A DNA stretch of 64,000 nt. It comes from Gordonia asplenii. GTDB taxonomy: Bacteria; Actinomycetota; Actinomycetes; Mycobacteriales; Mycobacteriaceae. Below, in pieces: positions 16,281-24,632 of the stretch (within the stretch, counting starts at the first letter, position 1; each line of letters begins with the position of its first letter). The DNA is taken from positions 62,001 through 126,000 of the forward strand of contig NZ_JABBNB010000008.1 of the NCBI RefSeq assembly GCF_012933505.1, read 5' to 3'. Made by a program: the position numbers and the translations under genes. Under the pieces are notes generated by a model. It was not told the DNA's origin, did no database searches, and saw only the letters and a list, made by a program, of their open reading frames with translations.

Positions 16281-16634
16281 TCAGGCGGGTCCAAACTGAG
16301 CAGCCATCCAGACCGTCACGCAGAGAAGCAGCGCCTGGACGGCAAGGAACCAGATTGCGATCGGCAGGCTTCGTCGACCGCGAGCGATGGCCCAGCCGAT
16401 CGACACCGCGGTGAGAACAAGGAGAGCGCCGCCGCCGATCGCGCCGGCCGTTGCCGCTCTGTCTGGCCATGATGGGTCGCCGCAGTCGGCGTAGCCGTCT
16501 CCGGGACGGAAGCTGCAATGACTGTCGTCGAGTTTCGAAAGCTGCGCGAGACCGTAGCCGAGGAACACGAGCGGGCATTGCACGACGACCAACGCTATCG
16601 CCAATGGGCGGTCGTTCGGTGAGGCAGTAGTCAT
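16281..16634 (-). CDS. small membrane protein, unknown function
   Basis: A 117-residue protein with three likely membrane helices: about residues 9-31 (LAIALVVVQCPLVFLGYGLA), 63-85 and 92-112. A short external loop between helices 1 and 2 has two cysteines (HCSFRPGDGYADCGDP) that could form a disulfide. No family is recognised. It is divergent from another small membrane protein gene at 16862. Confidence 0.65.
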   Translation of the reverse strand: MTTASPNDRPLAIALVVVQCPLVFLGYGLAQLSKLDDSHCSFRPGDGYADCGDPSWPDRAATAGAIGGGALLVLTAVSIGWAIARGRRSLPIAIWFLAVQALLLCVTVWMAAQFGPA

Positions 16635-16861
16635 GAAAGGAATGTCGAGCGCCTACCCGTGCAAGCCGCAGCAGGCCGTACGACACGGACAGGGGCCACG
16701 ACAAGGATCGCTCGGCGATTCACCACAGAATGCTAGCCGTCTCGACGCGATTCTCGCCGCCGACGGGTCGGACAGATCGAGACGCACGCAGTGATGCTTC
16801 ACGATCAGGCGGCCTGAGGCCCCGCCGATTCCGTGGTCGCTTCTCGCTCTATCGTTCTCGT

Positions 16862-17269
16862 GTGAGCCGACATCGATCAAGGACCGGATCCGCCGGGACC
16901 GCTATCTCGGCGAGGGTGCTGATCGCCCTGCCCGTTTGCTTCGGGCTGGGGATCTTCGCGATCTGGATGGGGTCGAGCCTGATCACGAGCCCGGCGCAGT
17001 GTGGATTCGACGCGATGTCCGAAAACGATCTGTGCTGGCACACCGGCAGGTCTGTCGAAAACCTGGTAGTAGATGGTGCGGCGAATGGACCTACCCGGCG
17101 AGGGGAGTACACGCTCGGTCAGCAAGAGTCGGCAAACCATCTGCGAGGTCTACTCTTCCTCGGCAGCGGGCTTCTGGCGGTGGTCACCATCGGACTCTTC
17201 GTGTCGATCAGGTTCGTGAACGAGAGGAGGCGACGGACACCCTTCCGTCAGGCGCAGGCCCCCACCTGA
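16862..17269 (+). CDS. small membrane protein, unknown function
   Basis: A 135-residue protein from a GTG start with a basic N-terminus, a helix ARVLIALPVCFGLGIFAIWM near 19-38, a loop with two cysteines (TSPAQCGFDAMSENDLCWHT), and a second helix near 95-117. The C-terminus is basic. Its two-cysteine outer loop resembles the design of the neighbouring genes at 16281 and 17415, but I see no clear sequence similarity. Function unknown. Confidence 0.6.
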   Translation: MSRHRSRTGSAGTAISARVLIALPVCFGLGIFAIWMGSSLITSPAQCGFDAMSENDLCWHTGRSVENLVVDGAANGPTRRGEYTLGQQESANHLRGLLFLGSGLLAVVTIGLFVSIRFVNERRRRTPFRQAQAPT

Positions 17270-17414
17270 TGGAGGCCAGCGAGCGGTGCATGGTCAAGAA
17301 CCTGCTGGAGGAGCGTCCGCAGGGCAACACCGGAGGACGAGATCTATTCGGAGGAGTTGGGCCGGCTGGACACCGCTTAACGCCGCTGACCCTCGCTCCT
17401 CGTAGTCTGTCCAC

Positions 17415-17780
17415 ATGATTGGAGACCGGGTCCGCCGGATTCCGCGGGAAGTTGTCCTCGTGACGATGCCGGTGATCGGCCTCGTCGGAGCCCTCGTCTC
17501 GTGGCAGGCCGCCCACGCGGTCGGACGACGGGTTTGCGGCATGGCCTACGGCGTACCCGAACGCATCACGACGAACGGCTTCGGATTCCTGTGGGCGGTC
17601 GTCGGCACGATCGTGGCCCTGGCAGCGGGTGCGCTGCTCACCGCACACCGTCGCGTCACCCGGATCGTCGGCCTCGTGCTGCTCGGTCTGTTCGTCGTCG
17701 GCACCGTCGCGCTCCCACTGCTGGCCACAGGCTCCTGCGAGGGAATCGGGCAGTCCGGGAGAGTTACGCCTGTCCGTTGA
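17415..17780 (+). CDS. small membrane protein, unknown function
   Basis: A 121-residue protein with three or four hydrophobic segments (VVLVTMPVIGLVGALVSW, FGFLWAVVGTIVALAAGALL, VGLVLLGLFVVGTVALPLLA) and scattered cysteines (RRVCGMAY, GSCEG). The C-terminal end overlaps the region where the truncated nucleotidyltransferase begins, so its own tail may be altered. No family recognised. Confidence 0.6.
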   Translation: MIGDRVRRIPREVVLVTMPVIGLVGALVSWQAAHAVGRRVCGMAYGVPERITTNGFGFLWAVVGTIVALAAGALLTAHRRVTRIVGLVLLGLFVVGTVALPLLATGSCEGIGQSGRVTPVR

Positions 17781-17880
17781 GTTCGGCGATGCTCAGGGCA
17801 TCGTGTCGATCCACTCCGGCGGGGCTCTTGGTAACTTCGGCTGGCGGAGAATCCCGCCAAGGAGATCAGCGATCGGGCGA

Positions 17881-18150
17881 ATGACGCTCGGCAGCGACAT
17901 CGACGTGATCCTCGTGCGCGGGACTGAGTCCGACGACGATGTCTGGGAGCAACGGTTGACCGAACTCGCACGACTGATCGCCGCGTGGACCGGCAACGAC
18001 GGACGCATCGTCGAGTACGCGTATGAGGAGTTTCGCGCCGCGGCCGCTGTTGGGGAGCCCCTGCTCGATGACGTGTCGAAGCAGGGGCTGACTGTCGCGG
18101 GCACGCGGGCCTGGTTCAACGCGCAGCTGCGCTCGGCGAGAAGATCCTGA
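17881..18150 (+). pseudogene. nucleotidyltransferase-domain fragment (MNT-like)
   Basis: An 89-codon piece beginning TLGSDIDVILVR. GSDIDV is the D-x-D half of a polymerase-beta-type nucleotidyltransferase site. The expected G-S motif and helix before it are missing, and upstream sequence in this frame looks non-coding, so the N-terminus is lost. The remainder has DDDVWEQRLTELARLIAAWTGN, EYAYEEF and GTRAWFNAQL, as in antitoxin-like MNT proteins of mycobacteria. Its stop overlaps the next ATG (ATGA). Confidence 0.5.
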
Positions 18151-18305
18151 TGGGCGGTTTAGCGGACTGTGACTCCGTGGTCACCGCGGGCCGGTTGTCC
18201 AACGCGATCGAGTTCTTCGACGCCGCGGAGCATCTTGGCGAGGCGGCCAAGCGCGCGGTGGCCGCTCGCGGATCAGAACGGCAGCGAGATCGTTGGAAGC
18301 GGTAG
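18150..18305 (+). pseudogene. truncated partner of the nucleotidyltransferase (HEPN-like start)
   Basis: A 51-codon reading frame coupled to the fragment above. It begins like the partner proteins paired with MNT genes in mycobacteria (CDSVVTAGRLSNAIEFFDAAEHL) but breaks off around 18240 and ends in the 3' end of the TetR gene. The HEPN-type RxxxxH motif is absent. I read it as a truncated remnant; the HEPN relation is from recalled gene pairs and is uncertain. Confidence 0.35.
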
Positions 18306-18920
18306 CGCGACGATACGATCTGCATCCTGTTGCTCGACGCCGAGCATGAGCAGAACGTGTCGCGCGTAGTCGTCGGAGACCTCGGCGTCGTCGAGTTCCG
18401 GATACGCGTCGAGTAGCTGGACCAGGCCGAGGAGAGCTCCGCCCGACATCATCAGCGCCATCTCGACGTCGGGGACGGTGAATCGCCCGGCGTCGATCCC
18501 GCGGCGGAGGTCGGCGAGGGCTCGGGGGCGCAGGCCACGGTCGGTGAGCAGCACAGACATTCCTCGATGCAGCGTCACGCGCACGAGTTCGGGCAGGTGG
18601 CGCTGCATCCGTCCGACCATGCGGAAGCTGACGGCGAAGACCTCGGCCGGGTCCTCGATGCCGCGGACGACCTCGTCGCGCAATGCGCCCCAATCGTCGA
18701 GCACGCTGGCCACCGCCTCGGCGAACAGCTCCTCCTTCGTGTCGAAGTGGTTGTAGAAGCTGCCGAATCCGACGCCGGCCTCGTCGGTGATCTCCTGCAC
18801 GCTCACCGCTGACTTGCCGTCCGCCAGAAGTCGCCGGGCCGCTCCGACCAGGGCGTTGCGGGTCCTGGCCCGACGTGGGTCGGGGCGACGCGCGGGGGCG
18901 TCGGCGGTCTCGGTAGTCAT
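18273..18920 (-). CDS. TetR-family regulator of the meta-cleavage cluster
   Basis: A 215-residue TetR protein. The helix-turn-helix spans about residues 20-67, with VSVQEITDEAGVGFGSFYNHFDTKEELF as the core. The C-terminal domain resembles regulators of aromatic and alkyl catabolism (LHRGMSVLLTDRGLRPRALADLRRGIDAGRF). It is divergent from the meta-cleavage operon with a 115-bp gap holding one strong TATTTTCTGA-type palindrome. It probably represses the operon and itself and is released by a substrate or ring-cleavage product. Confidence 0.88.
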   Translation of the reverse strand: MTTETADAPARRPDPRRARTRNALVGAARRLLADGKSAVSVQEITDEAGVGFGSFYNHFDTKEELFAEAVASVLDDWGALRDEVVRGIEDPAEVFAVSFRMVGRMQRHLPELVRVTLHRGMSVLLTDRGLRPRALADLRRGIDAGRFTVPDVEMALMMSGGALLGLVQLLDAYPELDDAEVSDDYARHVLLMLGVEQQDADRIVALPLPTISLPF

Positions 18921-18971
18921 TGGCGGCGGCCTCCCTCCGTGAAGTTCTTGAATAAATCTATCAGAAACCCC

Positions 18972-19014
18972 TTGACATCGCCGGGTTATTTTCTGATGAT
19001 GTTGTCAGAAAATA
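18972..19014 (+). promoter_or_regulatory. operon promoter with TetR operator
   Basis: A -35 TTGACA is at 18972-18977. Just downstream, TATTTTCTGA (18987-18996) and TCAGAAAATA (19005-19014) are perfect inverted repeats around 8 bp. The -10 region (about 18995-19001) falls inside the palindrome, so a bound repressor would block the promoter. A further half-site, ATCAGAAA, lies at 18960-18967. Confidence 0.65.
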
Positions 19015-19035
19015 TTTCGAGCGAGAGGCCCAAGG

Positions 19036-19905
19036 ATGACCGCGAACACTGCCCCACCGCGTACCGAGCACACCGTCGAGGTCGGGCGCCGCCAGATCTT
19101 CGTCACCGAGGCAGGCGAGGGAGCCCCCGTCGTCCTGCTGCACGGCGGCGGCCCGGGCGCGACGGGCGCATCCAACTACTCGCGCAATATCGATGCCCTC
19201 GCAACGAAGTTCCGCGTGATCGTTCCCGACATGCCCGGCTACGGACGGTCGAGCAAAGACATCGACCAGAGCGACCCGTTCGGCGACCTCGCGATGTTCG
19301 TCCGCGGTCTACTCGATGAGCTCGACGTCGAGCGGGCGCACCTCGTCGGCAACTCCTACGGCGGTGCCGCGGCTCTGCGGCTCGCGATGGACCGGCCCGA
19401 CCGGGTCGGCAAGCTGATCCTCATGGGCCCCGGCGGGATCGGCACCACCCGCGCGTTGCCGACGAAGGGCCTCAACTCCCTGCTCGGCTACTACGGCGGA
19501 GACGGCCCCACCAAGCAGAAGCTCAGCGAATTCATCCGGGAATACCTCGTCTACGACGCCTCGGCCATCGACGACGAGCTCATCGAGCTCCGCTATCAGG
19601 CGAGCATCCAGCCCGACGTCGTCGCCAACCCGCCGCTGCGTCGGCCGTCGGGCCCCACCGCACTGCGCACGGTGCTGCGCATGGACCTCACCCGCGACCG
19701 CCGCCTGGCGAGCGTCCAAGCCCCGACCCTGGTGATCTGGGGCGCCGACGACCAGGTCAACCGTCCCGCGGGCGGCCCGACACTCGCCAAGACGATGCCG
19801 AACTGCGACCTCTACGTCGCGGCGCGCACCGGCCACTGGGTGCAGTGGGAACGTGCGGATCTCTTCAACGACCTCGCCAGCACTTTCCTCGGCGGCGCGC
19901 AATGA
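19036..19905 (+). CDS. meta-cleavage product hydrolase (MhpC/BphD/HsaD-like)
   Basis: A 289-residue alpha/beta hydrolase of the C-C bond hydrolase group. The oxyanion segment LLHGGGPGATGASNYSRNI is near 36-54, the nucleophile elbow GNSYGG puts the serine at about 107, and the acid (ADDQ, about 238) and base (GHWVQWE, His about 267) complete the triad. These enzymes cleave 2-hydroxy-6-oxo-dienoates from extradiol ring opening, giving a short acid and 2-hydroxypenta-2,4-dienoate. It is the first gene after the TetR operator. Its stop overlaps the dioxygenase start. The side-chain acid, and so the true substrate, is unknown. Confidence 0.88.
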   Translation: MTANTAPPRTEHTVEVGRRQIFVTEAGEGAPVVLLHGGGPGATGASNYSRNIDALATKFRVIVPDMPGYGRSSKDIDQSDPFGDLAMFVRGLLDELDVERAHLVGNSYGGAAALRLAMDRPDRVGKLILMGPGGIGTTRALPTKGLNSLLGYYGGDGPTKQKLSEFIREYLVYDASAIDDELIELRYQASIQPDVVANPPLRRPSGPTALRTVLRMDLTRDRRLASVQAPTLVIWGADDQVNRPAGGPTLAKTMPNCDLYVAARTGHWVQWERADLFNDLASTFLGGAQ

Positions 19906-20933
19906 TCACCGCCGCACCCGATGCCGGCACGGACGAAGCCGTCTTCGGCGCCGTCCACCTCGGTTACCTCGTCGTCGAGTCCCAGAAGATGCAGGAGTGG
20001 CACAGGTTCGGCGCCGACGCCATCGGGCTGCACGTCGATGAGCTCGACGATCAGACGCTTCGCTTCCGGCTCGACGATCACGAGTGCCGCTTCCTCATCC
20101 GGCGCGGACCGTCCGAGGATCTGATGGCGATCGGCTGGCACGTCGACGACCATGAGACCTTCGACGAGATTCTGCGGCGCGTCAGCGATCGCGGCGTCCC
20201 GGTCGTCGAGGGCACGTCGGAGGAGGCCGCCCTGCGCGGCGTCGAACGACTGTGGCGCTTTCCCGGCCCGAAGGGCATCGCCCAGGAGGTCTTCACCACC
20301 GCACGATCCACCGCGAAGCCGCTGCGCATGCTCACCTCCGGCTACGTGACCGGCGCCGCCGGCATGGGGCACGTCGCGATCACCTCGCGCAACCCCGCGA
20401 GCATCCATCGCTACTACGGCACCGTGTTCGATTCTCGGCTCTCGGACTTCATCGACGAGAACATCAACGGCCTCACGCTCAAGATCCGTTTCCTCCGGGT
20501 CAATGAACGCCACCACTCCATCGCGGTAGCCGGCCTGCAGTATCTGCCGGTCGATCCCATCCGCACCAGGGCACAGCACGTCAACATCCAGGTCGCCGAC
20601 CTCGACGACATGCTCGCCGCGTACCAGCGCGTTCGTGATCTCGGCTTCCGGGTGGCGTGGACGGTCGGGCAGCACACCAACGACCGCGAGCTCTCCTTCT
20701 ATTGCGTCACGCCGTCGGGCTTCGAACTCGAGGTCGGCTGGAACCCGATCGTCGTCACCCCGGAGCTCGAGGCCGCCTGGCAGCCCACCACCTACCAGGG
20801 CATCAGCATCTGGGGCCACGACACGGTTCACATGACCGACAACCTCGCCCAGGTCCGAGAAGCCATCCGAAACCTGCGTCGTCCCGAGACGACGGTCCCC
20901 GCCCTCAGCACACCGATCGGAATCCACCAATGA
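19902..20933 (+). CDS. extradiol ring-cleavage dioxygenase (VOC family)
   Basis: A 343-residue two-domain type I extradiol dioxygenase. Iron ligands are visible as His157 (GMGHVAIT), His226 (RAQHVNIQV) and Glu277 (FELEVGW), matching the BphC/HsaC 2-His-1-carboxylate pattern. It opens a catechol ring next to the hydroxyls using O2. The ATG at 19902 overlaps the hydrolase stop (ATGA); an in-frame ATG further upstream lies inside the hydrolase gene and is not used. With the flavin hydroxylase, hydrolase and hydratase it makes a complete upper meta pathway for a catechol with a side chain. Confidence 0.9.
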   Translation: MITAAPDAGTDEAVFGAVHLGYLVVESQKMQEWHRFGADAIGLHVDELDDQTLRFRLDDHECRFLIRRGPSEDLMAIGWHVDDHETFDEILRRVSDRGVPVVEGTSEEAALRGVERLWRFPGPKGIAQEVFTTARSTAKPLRMLTSGYVTGAAGMGHVAITSRNPASIHRYYGTVFDSRLSDFIDENINGLTLKIRFLRVNERHHSIAVAGLQYLPVDPIRTRAQHVNIQVADLDDMLAAYQRVRDLGFRVAWTVGQHTNDRELSFYCVTPSGFELEVGWNPIVVTPELEAAWQPTTYQGISIWGHDTVHMTDNLAQVREAIRNLRRPETTVPALSTPIGIHQ

Positions 20934-22654
20934 ACGACTACGACGTCGCCGTCGTGGGCCTCGGGCCCACCGGCCTGACCCTCGCGCATCTCCTCGGTCG
21001 ACGGGGTCTGTCCGTGCTCGTCCTCGAGCGCGAACCTCAGTTCTACGGCAATGCCCGCGCCGTCTACACCGACGACGAGGCGCTGCGCGTCTTCCAGACC
21101 GCCGGCGTCGCCGACGACATTCACGAGGACATGAACGTCGACTCCGCCGTCCAATGGGTCACCGCCGACGGCGAGGTCCTCGTCCAGTTCCGCCAGCCGC
21201 AGCGTCCGCTGTGGTGGCCGGTGACCAACTTCTTCTACCAGCCCTACCTCGAGACGAAGCTCGCCGACACGCTCACCCGTTATCCGAACGTCGAGGTGCG
21301 GCGCGGACGCGAGGTCGTCGACTTCCACCAGGACGCCGACGGGGTGACCGTCGTTCACGCCGCCGCCACGGGCAGCCAGTACGGCAAGCAGGACAACGCT
21401 GTCGACGAGTCCACGCGCGAGACGGTCCGCGCGTCCTATCTCGTCGGCGCCGACGGTGGCCGCAGCATCATCCGCACCCGCCTCGGGATCGACATGAGCG
21501 GTAAGAGCTTCCCCGAGCGATGGCTGGTCGTGGACCTGTCCGCCAAGGAGGGCACCGACCCGTTCCGCCACCTGCCGTACTTCGACTTCGTCTGCGACCC
21601 CGACATGCCGACGGTGAGCTGCCCACAACCGGGCCGACACCACCGGTTCGAGTTCAACCTGTCCGACGACGACGAGAAGGACGAGTTCGAGTCCGACGAG
21701 ACGGTGTCCCGCCTGATCGGGCGCTACGTCGACGTCGACGAGGTGAACGTCGAGCGGCGTCTCGTCTACACCTTCAACGCCGTCATCGCCGATCGCTGGC
21801 GCGAGGGCCGGATCCTGCTCGCCGGCGACGCCGCGCACATGACTCCGCAGTTCATCGGCCAGGGGATGAACGCCGGAGTCCGTGACGCCGACAACCTGTC
21901 GTGGAAGCTGCACGCCGTCCTGCAGCATGGGGCGGACCCCGCGATCCTCGACAGCTACGAGTCCGAGCGACGCCACCACGCTAAGTCGATGATCGACCTG
22001 TCCGTGTTCAACAAGTCGCTCGTCTCCGTACAGAACTCCGGCCTCGCACAGACGCGCGACATCGCGCTCCGCACGGCGCTGCACGTGCCCGCTCTCGGCG
22101 GCTGGGTGCGCCGCGCCGGCATGAAGCCCAAACCACGATTCCGCCGCGGTGAGTATCTCGGCCTCGACCGCGCCCGCATCCGAGGCATCGAGGGCACGCT
22201 GCCGCCGCAGCCCGTGGTCCGCCGCTACGACGGGCAGCGCGTCCGGCTCGACGACGCCCTCGGGATCGGTTGGGCCGTCATCGGATTCGAGACCGACCCG
22301 CGGGAGGCACTCGGCGCGGACACCGCGACGTGGGAGCGCCTCGGTGCGAGCTTCGCAACCGTTTACCGTGCCGGCGGTCGGCCGCAGGGCCGCATCGGCG
22401 ACGGTCGGCGCAATGCCGGGCTGCTCGACCTCGAGGACACCGAAGGACGGCTGACCGCGTGGCTGTGTCGCGCCGGGCATCGCCCCGGCACCGTCCTGGT
22501 GTTGCGGCCCGACAAGTACGTCTTCGGCGCGAGCCGCGACGCCGCCGAACTCACGCGCCAGCTGCAACGGCGGGTCGCGCCCTCCGGTGACGACAGCCGC
22601 ACCGTCACTCGCACCGATGCCACCACCCCCACCGAGGCCGGAAGGCCCGCATGA
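20930..22654 (+). CDS. FAD-dependent aromatic hydroxylase (MhpA-like)
   Basis: A 574-residue class A flavin monooxygenase. The dinucleotide motif VVGLGPTGLTLAHLLGRRGL is at 7-26, the DG motif YLVGADGGRSIIRT near 164, and the GD motif [19 protein letters not shown] near 300. The sequence PLWWPVTNFFYQPYLE is typical of 3-(3-hydroxyphenyl)propionate hydroxylase relatives, which ortho-hydroxylate phenols with NAD(P)H to catechols. The C-terminal 170 residues form the thioredoxin-like domain seen in this group. The start overlaps the dioxygenase stop (ATGA), and the end overlaps the hydratase start. The exact phenol is unknown. Confidence 0.9.
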   Translation: MNDYDVAVVGLGPTGLTLAHLLGRRGLSVLVLEREPQFYGNARAVYTDDEALRVFQTAGVADDIHEDMNVDSAVQWVTADGEVLVQFRQPQRPLWWPVTNFFYQPYLETKLADTLTRYPNVEVRRGREVVDFHQDADGVTVVHAAATGSQYGKQDNAVDESTRETVRASYLVGADGGRSIIRTRLGIDMSGKSFPERWLVVDLSAKEGTDPFRHLPYFDFVCDPDMPTVSCPQPGRHHRFEFNLSDDDEKDEFESDETVSRLIGRYVDVDEVNVERRLVYTFNAVIADRWREGRILLAGDAAHMTPQFIGQGMNAGVRDADNLSWKLHAVLQHGADPAILDSYESERRHHAKSMIDLSVFNKSLVSVQNSGLAQTRDIALRTALHVPALGGWVRRAGMKPKPRFRRGEYLGLDRARIRGIEGTLPPQPVVRRYDGQRVRLDDALGIGWAVIGFETDPREALGADTATWERLGASFATVYRAGGRPQGRIGDGRRNAGLLDLEDTEGRLTAWLCRAGHRPGTVLVLRPDKYVFGASRDAAELTRQLQRRVAPSGDDSRTVTRTDATTPTEAGRPA

Positions 22655-23445
22655 GCGTCGACACCATCACCAGGGCTGCGCGTCGACTGCTGACCGCGAC
22701 CGACTTCCGCAGCCCGTGCCCGCCGGTCCGTGACCTCATCGGTTCCACCGATGTCACGGCCGCGTACGCGGTGCAGCAGTTGCTCACCCAGGACCGCATC
22801 GACCGCGGCGGAGTCGTCGTCGGACGCAAGATAGGCCTCACCAACCCGGTCGTCCAGCAGCAGCTCGGCGTCGACCGCCCCGACTTCGGGGTGCTCTTCG
22901 CCGACATGGACTACACCGGCACGCCGATCCCGCAGACGGCGGTGCTGCAGCCGAAGGTCGAGGCGGAGGTCGCCTTCGTGCTGGGCGAAGACTTGGTCGG
23001 AGACCTCTCAGTCGAGACCGTCCGCCGAGCCGTAGCCTCCAGCCACGCTGCCATCGAGGTGGTCGACAGCCGAGTCTCCCAGTGGGACATCAGCTACGCC
23101 GACACCGTCGCCGACAACGCCAGCGCCGGCCTGTACGTTCTCGGCGACCGCCTACCCGCCGGAGTCAATCCGTCGTCGGTGACGATGACCATGTCCGTCA
23201 ACGGCGCGACCACGTCCACCGGCTACGGGACGGATTGTCTGGGCGGTCCGCTCAACGCGGTGCTCTGGCTCGCGGAGACGGCGCGCGACCTCGGCGAGCC
23301 CCTGCGCGCGGGACACGTCATCCTCTCCGGAGCGCTCGGTCCCATGGTCGCGGTCCGTCCCGGCGACCACGTCGAAGCCCGGATCGTGCTGGGTGACGAA
23401 ACGATCGGCACCGCAGTCGTCGACTTCGCGCCGGATCCCCGATGA
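22651..23445 (+). CDS. 2-keto-4-pentenoate hydratase (MhpD-like)
   Basis: A 264-residue member of the fumarylacetoacetate hydrolase/hydratase fold. Typical features are VVGRKIGLTNPVVQQQLGVDRPDFG, KVEAEVAFVLGEDL with the metal-binding glutamates, and the late HVILSGALGPMVAVRPGDHVEA. It hydrates 2-hydroxypenta-2,4-dienoate to 4-hydroxy-2-oxovalerate. The gene overlaps both neighbours by four bases. No aldolase or acetaldehyde dehydrogenase follows it here, so the last two steps of the pathway must be encoded elsewhere. Confidence 0.9.
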   Translation: MSVDTITRAARRLLTATDFRSPCPPVRDLIGSTDVTAAYAVQQLLTQDRIDRGGVVVGRKIGLTNPVVQQQLGVDRPDFGVLFADMDYTGTPIPQTAVLQPKVEAEVAFVLGEDLVGDLSVETVRRAVASSHAAIEVVDSRVSQWDISYADTVADNASAGLYVLGDRLPAGVNPSSVTMTMSVNGATTSTGYGTDCLGGPLNAVLWLAETARDLGEPLRAGHVILSGALGPMVAVRPGDHVEARIVLGDETIGTAVVDFAPDPR

Positions 23446-23528
23446 CCACCCCCGCTGATCGGCGCCGCCCCGCTCGCCGTCGCCACGACCCTCCCACCGA
23501 CCTCCCCGCTCAAGAACGGACTGACGCG

Positions 23529-24632
23529 ATGATCAACCGCCGTACCCTCCTCGCCGGTGCTGCCACCGCGGCCGGCGCCGCGACTCTCGGCGCCGCCACC
23601 CTCGGCACGACTACCGCGAACGCCGCGCCCGCGAAACAGTACGCCGCGCCCAAGGGGCAGTACCGGATCGACCTGCACGCGCACTTCCTCCCGCCGGAGT
23701 ACCGGTCGGCACTGCTCCAGCACGGGCATTTCACCATCGGCGGTTACCCGACCCCCACCTGGTCACCCGAAGCGGATCTCAGCTTCCAGGACTATTACGG
23801 CATCTCCGCGCGCGTTCTCGCCGTGTCCGACCCCGGTGTCTCCTTCCTCGCGGGCAAGGAGGCAGCGGACCTGGCGCGGTACTGCAACACCTACGCCGCG
23901 AACCTCATCAAGCGTCATCCCACACGGTTCGGCAGCTTCGCGGTACTGCCGATGCCCAACGTCGTCGCGTCCATCGCGGAGCTCACCTACGCGCTCGACG
24001 TGCTGCATCTCGACGGCGTGACCCTGCTCAGCGCCTACGGCGGCGTCTACCTGGGCGACCCGCGGTACGAGCCGCTGATGATAGAGCTCAACCGGCGCTC
24101 CGCCTACGTCTTCGTGCACCCCGCCGCCATCCCGGACAATGCCAAGCCCAAGCTCCCGGTACCGGACTTCCTCGCCGAGTTCACCTTCGACACCACCCGC
24201 GCAGCCATCATGATGATGATGACCGACGTGATGAACCGGTACCCGAAGATCCGGTTCCAGCTCTCCCACGCCGGCGGCACCCTCCCGTTCCTCACCCACC
24301 GCATCGGTGTGGCCTCGCAGACCTCGCTCGGTCATCTCGGTCTGCCGAAGATCTCCCTGCTCGACGTCCAGTCCCAGGTGGCCGGCATGTACTACGACAC
24401 TGCGCTGAGCGCGGCACCCACCGCGATGAACAGCGTGTTGGCGGCCACCAGCCGCGACCACATCGTCTTCGGCAGCGACTGGCCCTTCTCCGCCCTGGTC
24501 CTCGACCAGCACGGCGACCACGACCCCGCGCCGGGCCTGAGCGAGACCTTCACAGCCGATCAGCGCCACGAGATCGAGCGGCACAACCCCCTCAGGCAAC
24601 TGCCACGGCTGAAGGCGGCGATCGGGCGATGA
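23529..24632 (+). CDS. ACMSD-type amidohydrolase with Tat-like signal peptide
   Basis: A 367-residue amidohydrolase-2 protein of the aromatic decarboxylase group (ACMSD, gamma-resorcylate and related). The metal motif is DLHAHFLPPEYR; later residues are FVHPAAI, LSHAGGTLPF and a C-terminal FGSDWPFS, whose aspartate should bind the metal. The N-terminus MINRRTLLAGAATAAGAATL, ending TANAAPA, looks like a Tat signal with twin arginines. An earlier ATG at 23442 overlaps the hydratase stop but would put 29 Arg/Pro-rich residues before the signal, so I prefer 23529. An exported enzyme of this family in a catabolic operon is unusual; the reaction is unknown. A paralogue without signal lies at 26446. 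Confidence 0.8.
   Translation: MINRRTLLAGAATAAGAATLGAATLGTTTANAAPAKQYAAPKGQYRIDLHAHFLPPEYRSALLQHGHFTIGGYPTPTWSPEADLSFQDYYGISARVLAVSDPGVSFLAGKEAADLARYCNTYAANLIKRHPTRFGSFAVLPMPNVVASIAELTYALDVLHLDGVTLLSAYGGVYLGDPRYEPLMIELNRRSAYVFVHPAAIPDNAKPKLPVPDFLAEFTFDTTRAAIMMMMTDVMNRYPKIRFQLSHAGGTLPFLTHRIGVASQTSLGHLGLPKISLLDVQSQVAGMYYDTALSAAPTAMNSVLAATSRDHIVFGSDWPFSALVLDQHGDHDPAPGLSETFTADQRHEIERHNPLRQLPRLKAAIGR

Noticed and set aside
15848..16294. 148-codon minus frame ending near the right tRNA-Phe copy
   Set aside because: The GPGSNRRL segment is what tRNA-flanking DNA encodes in antisense, and no start signal is seen.
18150..18305. A complete HEPN toxin
   Set aside because: The frame stops after 51 codons and lacks the RxxxxH active site.
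20828..22567. 579-codon minus frame opposite the flavin hydroxylase
   Set aside because: It mirrors codon positions of the clearly real hydroxylase and has no motif or ribosome site.
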